DNA of 64,000 nt from Nocardia vinacea (lineage in GTDB: Bacteria; Actinomycetota; Actinomycetes; Mycobacteriales; Mycobacteriaceae). Of the stretch, positions 37,007 through 47,476 are shown in pieces. A program made the position numbers and the translations under genes. The stretch's first letter is position 1. Each line of letters begins with the position of its first letter. Below the pieces are notes generated by a model. It saw nothing but the letters and a program-made list of their open reading frames with translations. It had not been told where the DNA came from and made no database searches. The stretch spans positions 2,852,001 to 2,916,000 of the forward strand of contig NZ_CP109149.1 in NCBI RefSeq assembly GCF_035920345.1, given 5' to 3'.

Positions 37007-37887
37007 ACCTGTTGCGGCTGCTGCCGACCAACGACACCTTCGACGTGGCCGACAAGGTGGTGGTGATCACCGGCGCCGGACGCGGCATCGGTGCGGAACT
37101 GGCGCAAATCCTGCACCGCCGCCGCGCGCGGGTCGTCATGCTCGACCTGGACGAGGCCAAAGTCCACACTGCGGCGTCGCGATTGGGGTCACGCGCGGTC
37201 CCGCTGCGCGCCGATGTCGCCGACCGCGACAGCATGGTCGCCGCCATGGCGACGGTCCGTGACCGCTTCGGCCGTATCGATCTCGTGGTCGCCAATGCCG
37301 GTATCACCCCCACGCCCGCCACCCTACGCACGATGGACCCCGCCGATTTCGACCGGGTCATCGGGGTCAACCTGACCGGTGTCTTCAACACCGTACGACC
37401 GGTCCTCGACGATATCGTCGCCACCCGCGGCCATGTCGTCGTGGTCTCCTCCTGCGCCGCGTTCGCGCCCGGCATGGGTGGCTCGCCGTACATGATCAGC
37501 AAGGCCGGGGTCGAACAGCTCGGCCGCGCGCTGCGGGTCGAACTCGCCGCATCCGGCGCCAGCGCGGGAGTCGCCTATTTCGGCATTGTCGACACCGCCA
37601 TGACTCACCACACGCTCGACGACGACGAATTCGGTCGCGCCGCTGACGCCATGCTGCCCTGGCCGCTCAACCAGCGCATCAGCGCCGCTCAGGCCGCACT
37701 GGCCGTCGCCGACGGCATCGCCCAGCGCGCCCCGCGCACCATCGCACCCCGCGTCTGGGAGCCCTACGCCCTGCTGCGCGGTGCCATCAATGTGCTGATG
37801 GACCAGTACCTCAGTACCGACGAACAGCTGCGGATCCTGCTCCGCAAGCTGGAACAACGCCCGCGCAGCGAGTCCAACGGCGCATGA
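37003..37887 (+). CDS. Short-chain dehydrogenase/reductase
   Basis: 294 residues starting at the ATG at 37003 in the BVMO stop. The cofactor loop is VVITGAGRGIGAELA, NAG is in VVANAGITP, and the catalytic Ser-Tyr-Lys are in VVVSSCAAFAPGMGGSPYMISKAG. It probably oxidises an alcohol to the ketone used by the monooxygenase, or the reverse. It is second in the three-gene operon. Confidence 0.92.
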   Translation: MNLLRLLPTNDTFDVADKVVVITGAGRGIGAELAQILHRRRARVVMLDLDEAKVHTAASRLGSRAVPLRADVADRDSMVAAMATVRDRFGRIDLVVANAGITPTPATLRTMDPADFDRVIGVNLTGVFNTVRPVLDDIVATRGHVVVVSSCAAFAPGMGGSPYMISKAGVEQLGRALRVELAASGASAGVAYFGIVDTAMTHHTLDDDEFGRAADAMLPWPLNQRISAAQAALAVADGIAQRAPRTIAPRVWEPYALLRGAINVLMDQYLSTDEQLRILLRKLEQRPRSESNGA

Positions 37888-37888
37888 C

Positions 37889-38524
37889 ATGATCCAACCC
37901 GTGACTTCGTCAGCCAGCACCTGGCGCGGCAGCACCATGGCCAGCCGCGCCGCCGAGCGCCGCGTACAACTCGTGCGCGCCGGCTACGCGCTGCTCGGCG
38001 GCGAGGGCGCGGCGGCGACCACCATGCGGGCGGTGTGCCGTGAAGCGGGCCTGAGCCTGCGCTACTTCTACGAGAACTTCGCCGATCGCGAAGCCCTGTT
38101 CATCGAGATCTACGACCAGACCGCACACGGGCTCGTCGACGCCGTCACCACGCGGCTGGCCGACGCACCCGACGACGAAACCGCCCGTGCCCGCGCGGCT
38201 TTCGACGCGGCAGCGCAGTACTTCGCGGACGATCCGCGCCGCGGGCGGATCATGTTCCGCGAAACCCTCGCCGATGACACCCTGCGCGCCCACGGCGCCG
38301 ATGTACTCCCCGCCTTCGTCACGCTCGTCGCCGCGCAACTGGCACCGAAGCGGGCCGCGCGCTTCACTGCCGCACCGGGCCGGATTCCGCTGCCGGTCAG
38401 CGCGATATCCGGCGCACTCGTCGCACTATTCCTCGATTGGCTCGACGGCGATGTCGAGGCAAATCGCGACGAGGTGGTCGACTACGCCACTCGACTCACC
38501 ATCACCATTCTCGAGCTCACCTGA
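37889..38524 (+). CDS. TetR-family regulator of the BVMO operon
   Basis: 211 residues, starting one base after the SDR stop. The DNA-binding part is ATTMRAVCREAGLSLRYFYENFADREALFIEIYDQ, with the SLRYFYENF recognition helix. The remainder is an alanine-rich helical ligand domain. It is the obvious candidate to bind the twin GGAATC-N4-GATTCC sites at 35462-35496, giving feedback control. Its stop abuts the stop of the convergent carboxylic acid reductase gene with no gap. Confidence 0.88.
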   Translation: MIQPVTSSASTWRGSTMASRAAERRVQLVRAGYALLGGEGAAATTMRAVCREAGLSLRYFYENFADREALFIEIYDQTAHGLVDAVTTRLADAPDDETARARAAFDAAAQYFADDPRRGRIMFRETLADDTLRAHGADVLPAFVTLVAAQLAPKRAARFTAAPGRIPLPVSAISGALVALFLDWLDGDVEANRDEVVDYATRLTITILELT

Positions 38525-41500
38525 CTACAGCAGTCCACGCAACCGCAGATCGCTGACGTACTTGTCGATTAGCGCGGGTGTCAGATGCGGAATATCATGC
38601 TCGGCACCGACTTTCGCGGCTTGTACGGCAGCGGTGAAACCCATTGCCGGAAGCGCGGCGCCAGGGAACGGCCGACCGGGTCGGCTGTAAGCGTGCAGCA
38701 GCGGAAGCAGCGAGGCCTGGCGCTGTTTCTCGGGGAGGCCGCGCAGTGCGGTTTCGAATCGGCTGAACCATTCCTGATAGTCGTCGATCCGCCGGATGGG
38801 GTGGCCGGATTCGATGAGCCAGTCGACGAATTCGTCGAGGGAGATGCCGTCGTCGTGTGGATTGAGGACATCGAAGGTGTGGAAATCGGTGCGCGCCTGG
38901 GTGCCGATGGCGGTGATCGATTCGGCGGTGAAGTCGACGGGCAGGCCGTCGTAGTGTGCGCGTTGGCGCTTGCCGTCGGCATCGGTCTCATAGAAGGAGT
39001 ACGGGGCGATGCCGGTGGCCACCAGACTCAGCAGCAGTCGGGTGAACATGTCCGGAATATTGAGCTGGCCGCCGAATCGGCTGTGCGCCAGGATCATATC
39101 GGATCGGAAGACGGCGACCGGAAGTCCGCACAGATCGTGCGCTTCCCGCAGCAGGACCTCCCCCGCCCATTTGCTGTTGCCGTAGCCGTTGGCGTAGCTG
39201 TCGTCGATGGCACGCGTGGGGCTGATTTCGCGGATGTCGCCGTCCTCCTCGAAGGACGATGGCTGGATCTGGGCGGCGACGGCCACGGTGGACAGATATG
39301 TGACGGGCTTGATCCGCGTGGTGATGGCCAGGCGGATGAGTTCCGCGGTACCGACGACATTGGGGCCGAACAGCTGGTTGTAGGGCAGGACGTGGTTGAC
39401 CAGCGCGGCGGGATGCACGATCAGATCGACAGTGTCGGCCAGCCGATGCCAGGTCGCATCGTCCAGGCCGAGATTCGGCTCGCCGATATCACCGGGCAGC
39501 ACTTCGAGGCGGCGGGCCGCCAGCTCGCGGTAGTGCCGCAGCAGGTCCGGATCACCGCTGTCGAAGGCATCGTCGAGCCGTTTCCGTGCTGCTGCAGCGT
39601 CTTTGCCGCGGATGATGCAGATGAGTGTGCCGTCCGTGTTGTCGAGTCGCTCGAGCCATTCCAAGCACAGGAAGCGGCCGAGGTAACCGTTAGCACCCGT
39701 CAGCAGTACCGTTTGCGCCTCGGTCGTGTGCGGGAGAGTCGTTGCGGCGGAAAGTGTTTGCGCGTCGATGAACTTGTCCAGTGTCAGTTCATCGGCCCGC
39801 GCGACGCCGCCGTGTGTATGGACCGCGGCGAAGGTGGGCCGGATCGCGCCGGCCCCCTGCGCCGACTCGACATACTGCGCCAACTCGCGCAATCCGTTGG
39901 CCGGGCTGACGATCACGCCCACCGGTACCTCGACGGCGAAGATATCGCGCAGCAGATTCGAATACGACAGCGCCGACAGGGAATCGCCGCCCAGATCGGT
40001 GAAATGCGCATCCGGGCGCAGATCAGTTGCCGCGCAACCGAGCAATGCACGCGCGGCCCGGCTCACGGTTTCCAGAACCGGCAGGTCGGCGGCTTCGCGG
40101 CGCAGTGCGAGCAGTTCGTTCGTCTGCCCTTCGGCCAGCTCGGCGTACAGCTGCTGCAGCCGCTCGCCGTAGCGCTCGATCAACTTGGGACGCAACAACT
40201 TGCCGATGCCGGAGAGCAGACCGTTTTCGGTAGTGAAAGGTTCGGTTTCGATGAGGAAATCGCGCGGGATCTCATACGACTCGAGATCGGCCTCCTTGGC
40301 GATGCGCTGCAGCGAATCACTCAGTGCTGCCTTGGAATCGGCGCTGCGCAGCGTGTCCTCGGTCGGAACGATCACCGCGAGCAGGTAGGCGCGCTCACTG
40401 CTGCCGTATACGAAGATCTGCTCGAGCAGCGGGCTGCTGGCATATACGGCTTCCAGGTGTGCGACCGCGACGAATTCGCCTTGGGAAAGCTTCAGCACAT
40501 TATTGCGACGGTCGAGGTAGACGAGTTCATCGGGTTGAAGTTCGGCCACGATGTCACCGGTCCGGTAGAAACCGTCCGCGTCGAAGATCTCCGCGGTGAC
40601 CTCGGGACGCTTGTAGTAGCCGGGAATCATGGTGCTGGTCTTCAGCAGCAGCTCACCGCGCGGATGCGGCTGGTCGGTACCGAAATATCCCAGCTCCGGC
40701 ACGTCCACCAGCTTGTAGTCGAGCACGGGTGGACGGTGGATCACATTGTCGACCATGACGGCGCCGCCCGCCTCGGTCGAACCGTAGCCATCGTGCAGGT
40801 CCATCTCGATGACCGATTCCATGAATGTCTTCATCTCGGCCGCAAGTGGCGCACTGCCGACGATGGGCGATAGGAATCGGCCGCCCAGGAAGTCCTCGCG
40901 CAGTTCGGTTTTCACCGCACGGTCGAGTTCGGCGCGGTCGATATCCGGTTCGGCGCGACGTTCCATTTCGCTCTGATAGCGCTGGAAGACCATATCGCAT
41001 ACGCGTGGCACGAAGAACATCTCCGTCGGCCGGACGAGGCCGATATCCTCGAAAAGCGTCGAAATATCGCTCTTGGCCGTGAAATACGCGGTGCCGCCGC
41101 GGGCCAGCACGCCGTAGAGCGACATGCGTCCGGCCATATGGCTCATCGGCATGTAGTTCAGGCCGATCCCCCCGACCTCCGGCTGGGCCAACCACATCGC
41201 GGTTACCAACCGGCTGGTGTACATCGCGCCCTTGGGAGTTCCGGTGCTGCCGGAGGTGTAGATCAGCAGCTCCAAAGCGTCGTCGTCGGGTACGAACAGC
41301 GGCGCGGGCGGCAGGGTACGGCCACGTTCGAGTACCGACTCCAGCGATTCCACCACTATCGGAGTGTTCGCCAGGCGATCGCGGGCGGATTCGAATGCGC
41401 CGCGCTGATCATCGTCCTCGGGGTGGTAATCGAAGACCACGAGGCGTTCCGGCGCCGGGCCCGCGAGCACGCATTCCACTGCGGTAGTGAGGGTTTCGGG

Positions 41501-42004
41501 AGTCGCGGCGAGGATGCGTGGTTCGGTCTCGGCAATGATCGCCGACAATTGCTTCGGTGCCGCACCTGCCTGCAGCGGCACGGCAACCGCGCCGAGATAC
41601 AGACAGGCCAGATCGAGTGTGGTGTAGTCGCTGCTGGTGAAGCCTAGTGTGGCGATGAAGTCGCCCGCTTCGATGGGGTTGTCGGGGTTGTGATGCCAGG
41701 CTGCGGCGATCGCACCGACGCGCGCCCACAACTCGCCGTAAGTGATGGTGCCGAATTCGGGCAGCGGTCGCAGCGTGCGCCGCCCGGACTCGTCAGTGGT
41801 GGGTTCGAGGACCCGGTGCCCGAGCGCGGGACGATCGGCGTAGGCCGCCATGACCGTCGCCACGATCTGTGATGGCCGCATTTCGGGTTCTCGGATCGCG
41901 GCGAAAGTCTCCGGTTTCGGTCGCGCGTTGCGAATGTCCGGATAGGTGGCGTACAGGTCGGCGATGCGATTCACGACCTGTTCCATCCGCGTATCAATAA
42001 TCAT
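38525..42004 (-). CDS. car: Carboxylic acid reductase (adenylation-PCP-reductase)
   Basis: 1159 residues, the size of Nocardia/Mycobacterium CARs. The A domain (about 1-640) has [20 protein letters not shown] and [31 protein letters not shown]. The PCP (about 650-730) has [15 protein letters not shown] with the phosphopantetheine Ser. The thioester reductase domain (about 740-1159) has [14 protein letters not shown] and the Tyr-x3-Lys in [11 protein letters not shown]. It reduces carboxylic acids to aldehydes with ATP and NADPH after phosphopantetheinylation; no transferase gene is in the window. The ATG follows AGGAGG. Confidence 0.96.
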   Translation of the reverse strand: MIIDTRMEQVVNRIADLYATYPDIRNARPKPETFAAIREPEMRPSQIVATVMAAYADRPALGHRVLEPTTDESGRRTLRPLPEFGTITYGELWARVGAIAAAWHHNPDNPIEAGDFIATLGFTSSDYTTLDLACLYLGAVAVPLQAGAAPKQLSAIIAETEPRILAATPETLTTAVECVLAGPAPERLVVFDYHPEDDDQRGAFESARDRLANTPIVVESLESVLERGRTLPPAPLFVPDDDALELLIYTSGSTGTPKGAMYTSRLVTAMWLAQPEVGGIGLNYMPMSHMAGRMSLYGVLARGGTAYFTAKSDISTLFEDIGLVRPTEMFFVPRVCDMVFQRYQSEMERRAEPDIDRAELDRAVKTELREDFLGGRFLSPIVGSAPLAAEMKTFMESVIEMDLHDGYGSTEAGGAVMVDNVIHRPPVLDYKLVDVPELGYFGTDQPHPRGELLLKTSTMIPGYYKRPEVTAEIFDADGFYRTGDIVAELQPDELVYLDRRNNVLKLSQGEFVAVAHLEAVYASSPLLEQIFVYGSSERAYLLAVIVPTEDTLRSADSKAALSDSLQRIAKEADLESYEIPRDFLIETEPFTTENGLLSGIGKLLRPKLIERYGERLQQLYAELAEGQTNELLALRREAADLPVLETVSRAARALLGCAATDLRPDAHFTDLGGDSLSALSYSNLLRDIFAVEVPVGVIVSPANGLRELAQYVESAQGAGAIRPTFAAVHTHGGVARADELTLDKFIDAQTLSAATTLPHTTEAQTVLLTGANGYLGRFLCLEWLERLDNTDGTLICIIRGKDAAAARKRLDDAFDSGDPDLLRHYRELAARRLEVLPGDIGEPNLGLDDATWHRLADTVDLIVHPAALVNHVLPYNQLFGPNVVGTAELIRLAITTRIKPVTYLSTVAVAAQIQPSSFEEDGDIREISPTRAIDDSYANGYGNSKWAGEVLLREAHDLCGLPVAVFRSDMILAHSRFGGQLNIPDMFTRLLLSLVATGIAPYSFYETDADGKRQRAHYDGLPVDFTAESITAIGTQARTDFHTFDVLNPHDDGISLDEFVDWLIESGHPIRRIDDYQEWFSRFETALRGLPEKQRQASLLPLLHAYSRPGRPFPGAALPAMGFTAAVQAAKVGAEHDIPHLTPALIDKYVSDLRLRGLL

Positions 42005-42170
42005 GGCCAGCCTCCTTCGATCGCATGTCGACCGTCGGTTGTTCTGTTCAGATTGAAGACGCCTGTATCCAGTAACACGTTAGCCTGGCTAAATATTCCA
42101 GGGCGGTCCATATTCGGCAACGGGCCTGGCCATATCATTGCGCCGCGCGGCGCTTTGCGATGCTGAAACC

Positions 42171-42794
42171 ATGACGATCCCGCTTCCCGATCTTGTCGAG
42201 ACGCTGCTCGGTGGTCCACTCTCCATTGTTACCGCGGGCGATCCGGTGCTGCGCACGCCGGCCGCGCGCTACGACGGACAGCTGACGCAGACGCAATTGG
42301 ATCGCCTGGTGCGGGCTATGCGGGAGACGATGCATGCCGCCCCTGGTGTCGGACTGGCCGCCCCGCAAGTCGGGATACCGCTGCGGCTGGCCGTGCTGGA
42401 GGATCCGGCCGAAGTGACCGACGATGTGCGCGCGGTCCGCGGACGGGTCCCGCTACCGTTCCGAGTTCTGGTCAACCCGACCTACGAACCCATCGGCGAC
42501 GCATGCGCCGCATTCTTCGAGGGGTGCCTGAGCGTTCCGGGCTGGCAGGCCGTCGTCGCGCGCCACGCCCACGTGCGCCTGCGCGGACAGGACGAGCGCG
42601 GCCGCGAACTGGACGAGGAAGTCTCCGGCTGGCCCGCCCGTATCGTCCAACACGAAACCGACCACCTCGATGGCACCCTCTACATCGATCGCGCCATCAC
42701 CCGCTCCCTGACCTCCGCCCAAACCCTCATCGACCGCTGGTCCCAGCCGACCCCCGCCGCCGCAGCCGACGCCCTGGGCTTCGACCTCCCCTGA
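42171..42794 (+). CDS. def: Peptide deformylase
   Basis: 207 residues from the ATG at 42171. The three family motifs are intact: GVGLAAPQVGIP, EGCLSVPGWQ with the metal Cys, and QHETDHLDGTLY with two metal His and the catalytic Glu. It removes N-formyl groups from nascent proteins. Sequence upstream of 42171 in the same frame is unlikely to be coding. The roughly 130 bases after it contain nothing recognised. Confidence 0.94.
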   Translation: MTIPLPDLVETLLGGPLSIVTAGDPVLRTPAARYDGQLTQTQLDRLVRAMRETMHAAPGVGLAAPQVGIPLRLAVLEDPAEVTDDVRAVRGRVPLPFRVLVNPTYEPIGDACAAFFEGCLSVPGWQAVVARHAHVRLRGQDERGRELDEEVSGWPARIVQHETDHLDGTLYIDRAITRSLTSAQTLIDRWSQPTPAAAADALGFDLP

Positions 42795-42925
42795 ACTCGC
42801 GGCTCGTCGACGGGGTCATTCGGTCGTAGCGCGGCGGGAGTCGCATGAGCTGCACGGGCCGCTCGCCGAGCGAGCGCTGGCGCAGCGGCGGCTGGACGCG
42901 GTGATTCGGCGGCCACAGCTGGAAG

Positions 42926-45400
42926 TCAGTACGACGGCCGAACCGTGCTGAACGGATCGCCCGCTGCCTGCGATGCTGTGGGCAGCAGGGCGAAGAGCTG
43001 ACTGTTGATCGATCGCAATGGCGCAGTTTCGTCGCGGTCCAAGGCAGCCCGGCCCTGCGCGATGAGGCGATCGGCGTGTGGCGGGCTGCTCATCTCGGCT
43101 CGGCGGGCGGCGAGATGGTGAAAGAGCTCGACCTGCAGAACACCTGCGCGATCGAGCACCTGACCGATGAGGCGGCCGAGGTCGTTCGTGTGCTGGCGCA
43201 GCGACCTCGAGTCACGTGTGTCGATAGCTTCTTCGATCGCGAGCGTCGCCACCCGCATCGCGGCGGCGTCGTCGGTATTCCCGTGCGCGGCAACGATATC
43301 GGTGGCCTCGACGCAGGCCGAGCGAGCTTCGGCGACGAGTTCGGGCCATTGCAGCGCGTCCTCGGCTTCGTCGAGGGCGGCGTGCAACTCGCGCACCATG
43401 GCGTCGCAACCTTGTGCGGCGTCGGTGTCGTCGCGGGCGGCGGCGAGCCGCTGTTCGACCGTCTCCGTTCGGCCCGCCGCGTCGACCCGCATGAGCACCA
43501 TGCCGGCGACCGGATCGCCCGCCTGCCCCTGACGGGATCGCAACGACGCCAATCGTTCCCGGATCTCACTCACTCGGTCGGCGAGTTCGTTGTGGGTGGG
43601 CACCGTCTCGGACTCGAGGTCGGCGACCTGGTCGAACTCCTCGTCCAGCATCGGCACATAGGCGCGGGCGGTCACCAGCCGCGACGAGTCGATCTCCACG
43701 ATGAACTCGATGTCCGAGCCGAGGGGCAACGGCCGCGAGACCTGCTGCGCGCGCACCTCGAGGCAGCCGACCTGCCGATTCCGATCCGCTCTCGGCTGTT
43801 CGCCTTCGAGAATCGGGATCCGGATCACGCCGCTCGCGACGCCGGGCCCGATGGTTGTCGTGGTGTGCAACTTGGTGCGGCAGCGCACCGGCAAGGTGGC
43901 GCCTTTGGGAGCGAGCGACAGCAACGTATTGTCCGCGAGGCCGATTCCGATGGAATGGATCAGCGGTTGCTCGGTCTGCACCGCGCCGACGGTGTAGGTG
44001 AACGTGTCGGGGCCGACCTGGCGGCGGTTACCGAACGCATCGCTCAACCACACTTGAAACGTGTTGAGACGCCCACGCTCTGCGAGCACCCGCGTGGCGA
44101 AGGTGCCGTCCGCCGCGACCGGGAGGCGGCCGCTGTGCCACGGCGGGCGGGACTCGGGATTGCCGAATTCGATGGAAAGACCGCGGTCGGCCGGTTCGAT
44201 GCTGCCGCGGATCAGCGGGTCGGGGTCCGGTCCGACCGGGTGGTAGTCCAGCGTGAGCGTAAAGCCGCCGTGCACGACGGGTGCCGAAACGGTCTCGTAG
44301 CGTTGCGTTCCCGCGAAGATTGCGGCACCGCGAGCGACGACCGTGAGCGGATCCTGGGTGTGATCGAGTGAAATACCCAGCCCGGAGTCCGGGTCCGCGA
44401 GGTAGTCGCGAACAAACGGCGACAGCGTCGGCCCGCCGACGAGGACCACGCGTTCGATATCGCCGCGGCCCAGGTTCTTCTCGGCCAGTGCTCGTCGGCA
44501 CAACTCGACCGTGCGCGCGAGCACCGGAGCAGTGAGTCGCTCGAGATCGGCGCGGCGCAACTCGAACTCGAACTCGTAGCGGCGCAACCCATCCGGGCCG
44601 ACAAGGTCGGCGACAATCTCGGTACCGACCTGGCGAGACAGGCGGATCTTGGCACGTTCGGCCTCGAGCTTGAGCGTATTCAATGTCGCCCGCCAGCGGG
44701 CGTCGCCGCGTCGCACATCGAGCCCGTGCCGCTTCGCAAGGGCAGGCAGCAGCAGCTTCTCGATGATCCGCCAGTCGATGTCCTTGCCGCCCAGATGATT
44801 ATTGCCGGCGTGCGTGACAATGCTGAACTCGCCGTCCCGCAGCCGGACAACGGCCGCGTCGAACGTGCCGCCACCGAGGTCGTAGACCAACCAGCGCACG
44901 CCGTCCGCACTCGACTGGAACCCGTGGGCCATCGCCGCCGCGGCCGGCTCCTGCAACAACGGAATCTGCCGCAGTCCGGCGAGTTCGGCCGCATGGCGGG
45001 TCGCATGGCAAGCATTCAGATCGAACGCGGCGGGCACCGTAATCACCGCGGCGTCCACGTTGTCACCGAGCCGCTGCGTCACGTCCGCTCGCAGCGACTT
45101 CAGCACCTCCGCCGACAATTCCTCCGCGCTGAGGCCCCGATCGGAACCGGCGAAGCGCTTGACGGTGCCGGCAAACCCCATGTGCCGCTTGAACTCCATC
45201 GCCGTGTTGTCCGGGTCTATTTCCGCCTTGTCCTTCGCCGCCCGGCCGACCTGCAGCGAGCCGTGCCTGCTGATCCAGACTGCCGACGGCGTGATGTCAC
45301 CGTCTTCGTTGTTCTTGACGATCTCGGTGTCGACGCCGCGCAGCACGGCGATCGCACTGTTGGTGGTACCGAGGTCGATACCGAAATTGATTGCATTCAC
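42926..45400 (-). CDS. Hsp70/DnaK-like chaperone with extra beta-rich segment
   Basis: 824 residues, much longer than DnaK (~620). The nucleotide-binding domain is intact: INFGIDLGTTNSAIAV, VITVPAAFD, LLQEPAAAAMAHG, WLVYDLGGGTFDAAVV and RVVLVGGPTLSPFVRDYL. After about residue 385 comes a beta-rich stretch of roughly 110 residues (VHGGFTLTLDYHPVG to GPDTFTYTVGAV) that looks Ig-like. A second SBD-like beta region (LIHSIGIGLADNTLLSLAPKGATLP) follows, then a long helical C-terminus. It lacks the acidic EEVD-like or DnaK tail. The GTG start overlaps the GrpE-like stop (GTGA). It probably works on special clients with its neighbours rather than as general DnaK. Confidence 0.85.
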   Translation of the reverse strand: MNAINFGIDLGTTNSAIAVLRGVDTEIVKNNEDGDITPSAVWISRHGSLQVGRAAKDKAEIDPDNTAMEFKRHMGFAGTVKRFAGSDRGLSAEELSAEVLKSLRADVTQRLGDNVDAAVITVPAAFDLNACHATRHAAELAGLRQIPLLQEPAAAAMAHGFQSSADGVRWLVYDLGGGTFDAAVVRLRDGEFSIVTHAGNNHLGGKDIDWRIIEKLLLPALAKRHGLDVRRGDARWRATLNTLKLEAERAKIRLSRQVGTEIVADLVGPDGLRRYEFEFELRRADLERLTAPVLARTVELCRRALAEKNLGRGDIERVVLVGGPTLSPFVRDYLADPDSGLGISLDHTQDPLTVVARGAAIFAGTQRYETVSAPVVHGGFTLTLDYHPVGPDPDPLIRGSIEPADRGLSIEFGNPESRPPWHSGRLPVAADGTFATRVLAERGRLNTFQVWLSDAFGNRRQVGPDTFTYTVGAVQTEQPLIHSIGIGLADNTLLSLAPKGATLPVRCRTKLHTTTTIGPGVASGVIRIPILEGEQPRADRNRQVGCLEVRAQQVSRPLPLGSDIEFIVEIDSSRLVTARAYVPMLDEEFDQVADLESETVPTHNELADRVSEIRERLASLRSRQGQAGDPVAGMVLMRVDAAGRTETVEQRLAAARDDTDAAQGCDAMVRELHAALDEAEDALQWPELVAEARSACVEATDIVAAHGNTDDAAAMRVATLAIEEAIDTRDSRSLRQHTNDLGRLIGQVLDRAGVLQVELFHHLAARRAEMSSPPHADRLIAQGRAALDRDETAPLRSINSQLFALLPTASQAAGDPFSTVRPSY

Positions 45401-45819
45401 GATGTGCCTCCCACGGGCATGCCGACGATCACCTCGCCGGTCTGGATGAGTACGCCGCGCAGATACACGCTCGGCCGTAGCGTCTCCACAACTGTCGCCC
45501 GGTCGATGCCCGGCATCTCTTGCGCGGCAACCACTTCCAGCCGCTGACCAGCGACGAACTCGGCACCGCCGTGATCCTGCACGTCGACACCGGCCTCGGC
45601 GAGATGTTCGAGCGTGGTCCGGATCTGGCGCCGTAGCGGCCGCAGTTCGGTCTCGTCGAGCCTGCGGTTCGCCCGCCACTGTGCAGTCGCGATCGCGGCG
45701 ACGACGTCGGGTGTGAGCACACCGCAGCGGTGCTCCGGTTCGGGCGCAGGCGGATTCAGGCGTGCGTGCAGCACCGCGACCAATCTGCGGGCCGCCGAAA
45801 CCACGCTGTCGGGTATCAC
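45397..45819 (-). CDS. GrpE-like nucleotide exchange protein
   Basis: 140 residues from the GTG at 45819, which overlaps the stop of the upstream gene (GTGA). The N-terminal half is helical. The C-terminal part reads VVETLRPSVYLRGVLIQTGEVIVGMP, resembling the GrpE beta-domain, where a GY-hydrophobic-RVLRPA-VVV pattern contacts Hsp70. It is shorter than housekeeping GrpE and lacks its long coiled-coil N-terminus. Coupling to the Hsp70-like gene supports a nucleotide-exchange role. The match is by pattern only. Confidence 0.6.
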   Translation of the reverse strand: MIPDSVVSAARRLVAVLHARLNPPAPEPEHRCGVLTPDVVAAIATAQWRANRRLDETELRPLRRQIRTTLEHLAEAGVDVQDHGGAEFVAGQRLEVVAAQEMPGIDRATVVETLRPSVYLRGVLIQTGEVIVGMPVGGTS

Positions 45820-47468
45820 TTTCGCACTTCCATGACCGCCAACACGCGAGCGTCCATGAGTTCCCGCGCGACAGCCGGATGCTCTCGCATGCGTGCGTCG
45901 ATCCCTCGCGCACGTCCCCCGGCAATCCACGTTCCTGCATAAGCGACAGCGAAGACACCGAGCGCGGGAATATATACGCCCGAACCGATTACGCCGAGCA
46001 ATCCGAGCACCGGAACGATGGTCACGAGGGCCAGGAGCATCGTGAGCATGATCAGGTTCATCGCACCGAGGATCGGCGATATGCGATTCCACGCCCGCTG
46101 ACACGACGGACATCGTTCGATATCCACCACCTGTTCGGTGAGCGTGCGCCTTCGCACCAGCCGCACCCGGGCCACGGATTCCAATGAGCTCAACTGACCA
46201 CAGAACCAACAGCACTGGCGCAGTTCATGCCCGATCGTCGCAGCCATACGCGCCGCGCCGATGAGAAACCGCGTGTCACCGGTCGCCGCGAGTGCCTCCG
46301 CCCGGCGCAACAACGCGTCTGCGCGCCGCGAGTCGCACATAGCCGTCAAGCGCATCGAGACAGCAGTGACGATGGCCAGCACGACGTTGTCACAGCTCTC
46401 GTCGAATTCTTCCGGCGGCATGCTCGGAATTTCGGCGAGCAGATAAAGCACGTCTTCCGCCGAATCCAACAGTGTCGCAACATCTCTCAACTCGTGATCG
46501 GGTCGACCATCGACGGGAGCGCGCATCTCGTCACAGAGCGTGCGGAGCTCGTTGCTCAGGAACGTGCCCCGGTCTACGTCGATATCGCGGATAGCCACGG
46601 CATTGCTGGTGAGTGACCGTGCCTGTGCCAGCAGCCGCGCGCACGAACTGGCGGCGCCCGTTTCATTACCGTAGGCAGCGATGCACCATCGTGCGGTGGC
46701 GGCGATCTCGTCACAGAGTGTCGCCACCTTCGCGCGGCCGGGCGCCTTGCCAATGACCCGGGCCAAGTGTTCGGCTTGCGCGATCAGCTGCTGGGCGATT
46801 ACCAATCCTCGCCGGTGATCCACCGTGACCTCGTCCTGTGCCGCGGCGGCGCGTCGCCGGATGTCGTCGAGCACGGGCTGAATCGCTCTCGCGATCTCGG
46901 CACCGGCCAGCCGCTCGTCGGCGGATGCCATCTGCACGGTCGCACGCATCTGATTCGCGGCCGCCGATTCGTCGCCACGTTCGATGGCGCGGGCGAACAG
47001 GGCGGCGTTGACCGAAACCAACAGCGTCGGCAGCAGCCGCCGCAACTGGTCGACGAAGTCGGGGCGGATCTCCGGCTCGTCCAACTGCAGAATCCGGTCG
47101 TGCACATAGTCCCAACCGGCCTCATCGCCGGCGGCTTCATGCCAGCGCAACCGCACACCTGCCCAGTCGACCTCGTCCGCTGGATCGGCCAGGGCCTTTG
47201 CGTGCGCATCGACCGCGCGATTATGCGCGTCGTAACCCGGCCAGTGCCAAAAGAATTCGTCGATGATCCGGCGCATCGGGTCGCCCAGTTGCCGACACGC
47301 CTCGGCGATTTGCTCGTCGCCTCGCATCTCCTCGGCGCGTCGACGGACCGCACGGCCCGATGCCGTGATGTCCAGGTCGGCTAGTCGAAAACTATTGTGC
47401 TGGTACATCTGCGGGCCGATGAAACGGCGCATGCCCGTCTCGTAGCCTGCCTCGGCCGTTGGAATCAT
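45816..47468 (-). CDS. Membrane protein with degenerate J-like N-terminus and zinc ribbon
   Basis: 550 residues from the ATG at 47468. Near the N-terminus, NSFRLADLDITASGRAVRRRAEEM and then CRQLGDPMRRIIDEFFWHWP align with the first helices and the final LSDPxxRxxYD part of a J-domain, but the HPD loop is missing. A long helical region of roughly 330 residues follows. C-x2-C pairs in CCWFCGQ and RCPSCQRAW suggest a zinc ribbon. Two membrane segments follow (ILGAMNLIMLTMLLALVTIV and VYIPALGVFAVAYAGTWIAG) before a short cytoplasmic tail. Context with Hsp70-like and GrpE-like genes favours a J-like cochaperone anchored to the membrane. No family name is recognised. Confidence 0.6.
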   Translation of the reverse strand: MIPTAEAGYETGMRRFIGPQMYQHNSFRLADLDITASGRAVRRRAEEMRGDEQIAEACRQLGDPMRRIIDEFFWHWPGYDAHNRAVDAHAKALADPADEVDWAGVRLRWHEAAGDEAGWDYVHDRILQLDEPEIRPDFVDQLRRLLPTLLVSVNAALFARAIERGDESAAANQMRATVQMASADERLAGAEIARAIQPVLDDIRRRAAAAQDEVTVDHRRGLVIAQQLIAQAEHLARVIGKAPGRAKVATLCDEIAATARWCIAAYGNETGAASSCARLLAQARSLTSNAVAIRDIDVDRGTFLSNELRTLCDEMRAPVDGRPDHELRDVATLLDSAEDVLYLLAEIPSMPPEEFDESCDNVVLAIVTAVSMRLTAMCDSRRADALLRRAEALAATGDTRFLIGAARMAATIGHELRQCCWFCGQLSSLESVARVRLVRRRTLTEQVVDIERCPSCQRAWNRISPILGAMNLIMLTMLLALVTIVPVLGLLGVIGSGVYIPALGVFAVAYAGTWIAGGRARGIDARMREHPAVARELMDARVLAVMEVRK

Positions 47469-47476
47469 CGTTCGCC

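Noticed and set aside
38585..40873. A 762-codon plus-strand open frame
   Set aside because: It lies wholly antisense to the reductase part of the carboxylic acid reductase, has no domain, and is a GC-rich shadow frame.
42060..42110. CCTGG...CCAGG inverted repeat before the carboxylic acid reductase
   Set aside because: Five-base arms with a nine-base gap are too weak in GC-rich DNA to call an operator.
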